NCBI GenBank assembly: GCA_030597865.1
Contig: JAUVQZ010000047.1
Span: 1 to 13,951 of the forward strand
DNA from: Pseudomonadota bacterium
GTDB lineage: Bacteria > Desulfobacterota > Desulfobulbia > Desulfobulbales > SURF-16
Reading direction: 5' to 3'
DNA: 13,951 nucleotides
Program-made: the position numbers and the translations under genes
In this document: one piece after another, positions 13,753-13,951 of the stretch
Numbering within the stretch: position 1 is the first letter of the stretch
How the letters are laid out: each line of letters begins with the position of its first letter
Notes under the pieces: model-generated
Told to the model about the DNA's origin: nothing
Database searches by the model: none
What the model saw: only the letters and a program-made list of their open reading frames with translations

Positions 13753-13951
13753 TTAGAGCATTTCCTTAAAGTTCTTATCGATGCCAGCGCCATCAAGGTC
13801 CTGGCTGGCATAGAGATCAGCGGGCTTGCCAGAAGCGCCGTAGCGGGTCACACCCAGGCGTTTAAAGGTGGCGGCCAGACCGTTATCAGCAATGACAGTG
13901 GCGACAATGGCGCCAAGTCCGGTGTCCACATGATGATCTTCCACGGTGAGA
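13753..13951 (-). CDS. tkt: Transketolase, C-terminal fragment (runs off window)
   Basis: The last 66 residues of a minus-strand frame, entering from the right edge and ending at TAA (13755-13753). The sequence LTVEDHHVDTGLGAIVATVI followed by LGVTRYGASGKPADLYASQ and LDGAGI matches the C-terminal (transketolase_C) domain. There, the VEDH...GLG segment and the GASGKPADLY segment are characteristic. Transketolase transfers two-carbon units between sugar phosphates using thiamine diphosphate. The active-site domains are outside the window, so I cannot tell a full-length enzyme from a split C-terminal subunit. The frame is open through the edge; a GTG at 13944 is internal and is not the start. 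Confidence 0.8.
   Translation of the reverse strand, partial: LTVEDHHVDTGLGAIVATVIADNGLAATFKRLGVTRYGASGKPADLYASQDLDGAGIDKNFKEML

Overview
The window looks like chromosomal DNA from a Gram-negative bacterium, most plausibly a sulfate-reducer-type member of the Desulfobacterota (Desulfobulbales-like). Two things suggest this: the gene order rpsF-rpsR-DUF2232-rplI-dnaB and the flavour of the proteins. The presence of an LptE-type lipoprotein and MurJ points to a cell with both an outer membrane and peptidoglycan. The taxonomic call is inference from gene order and protein character, not from a database search. No RNA gene, IS element, CRISPR array or prophage gene was seen. Almost everything is core housekeeping, so most of the interest lies in one aberrant translation factor, a few leaders and one unrecognised exported protein.

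Layout. Positions 1-1152 (minus) hold the N-terminal 384 codons of the lipid II flippase MurJ, which runs off the left edge. A 387-bp divergent region with two overlapping promoter candidates separates it from 1540-3198 (plus), an EF-G-like translational GTPase that lacks domain IV. This gene overlaps by ATGA with a MogA/MoaB-family molybdopterin adenylyltransferase (3195-3707). A strong bidirectional terminator (3786-3824) separates mogA from the convergent purM (minus, 3845-4894). A second divergent region (4895-5283) leads into the ribosomal operon: rpsF (S6), rpsR (S18, zinc-binding type), a DUF2232/YybS-like membrane protein and rplI (L9). That operon ends at a strong terminator (7569-7609). 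Then follow dnaB (replicative helicase), leuS (leucyl-tRNA synthetase) and an lptE-like lipoprotein gene that sits 8 bp after leuS. After 273 bp carrying two promoter candidates comes an unrecognised exported coiled-coil protein (12610-13665). It ends at an 18-bp-stem bidirectional terminator, and the C-terminus of a transketolase (minus) enters from the right edge.

Functionally the window joins translation (S6, S18, L9, LeuRS, EF-G-like), replication (DnaB), purine and cofactor synthesis (PurM, MogA), carbon metabolism (transketolase) and envelope biogenesis (MurJ, LptE, exported protein). The best lead for something undescribed is the EF-G paralogue with domains I, G', II, III and V but no domain IV. 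It also has an Asp where EF-G has its catalytic His, a shortened switch I, and translational coupling to a molybdenum-cofactor gene.
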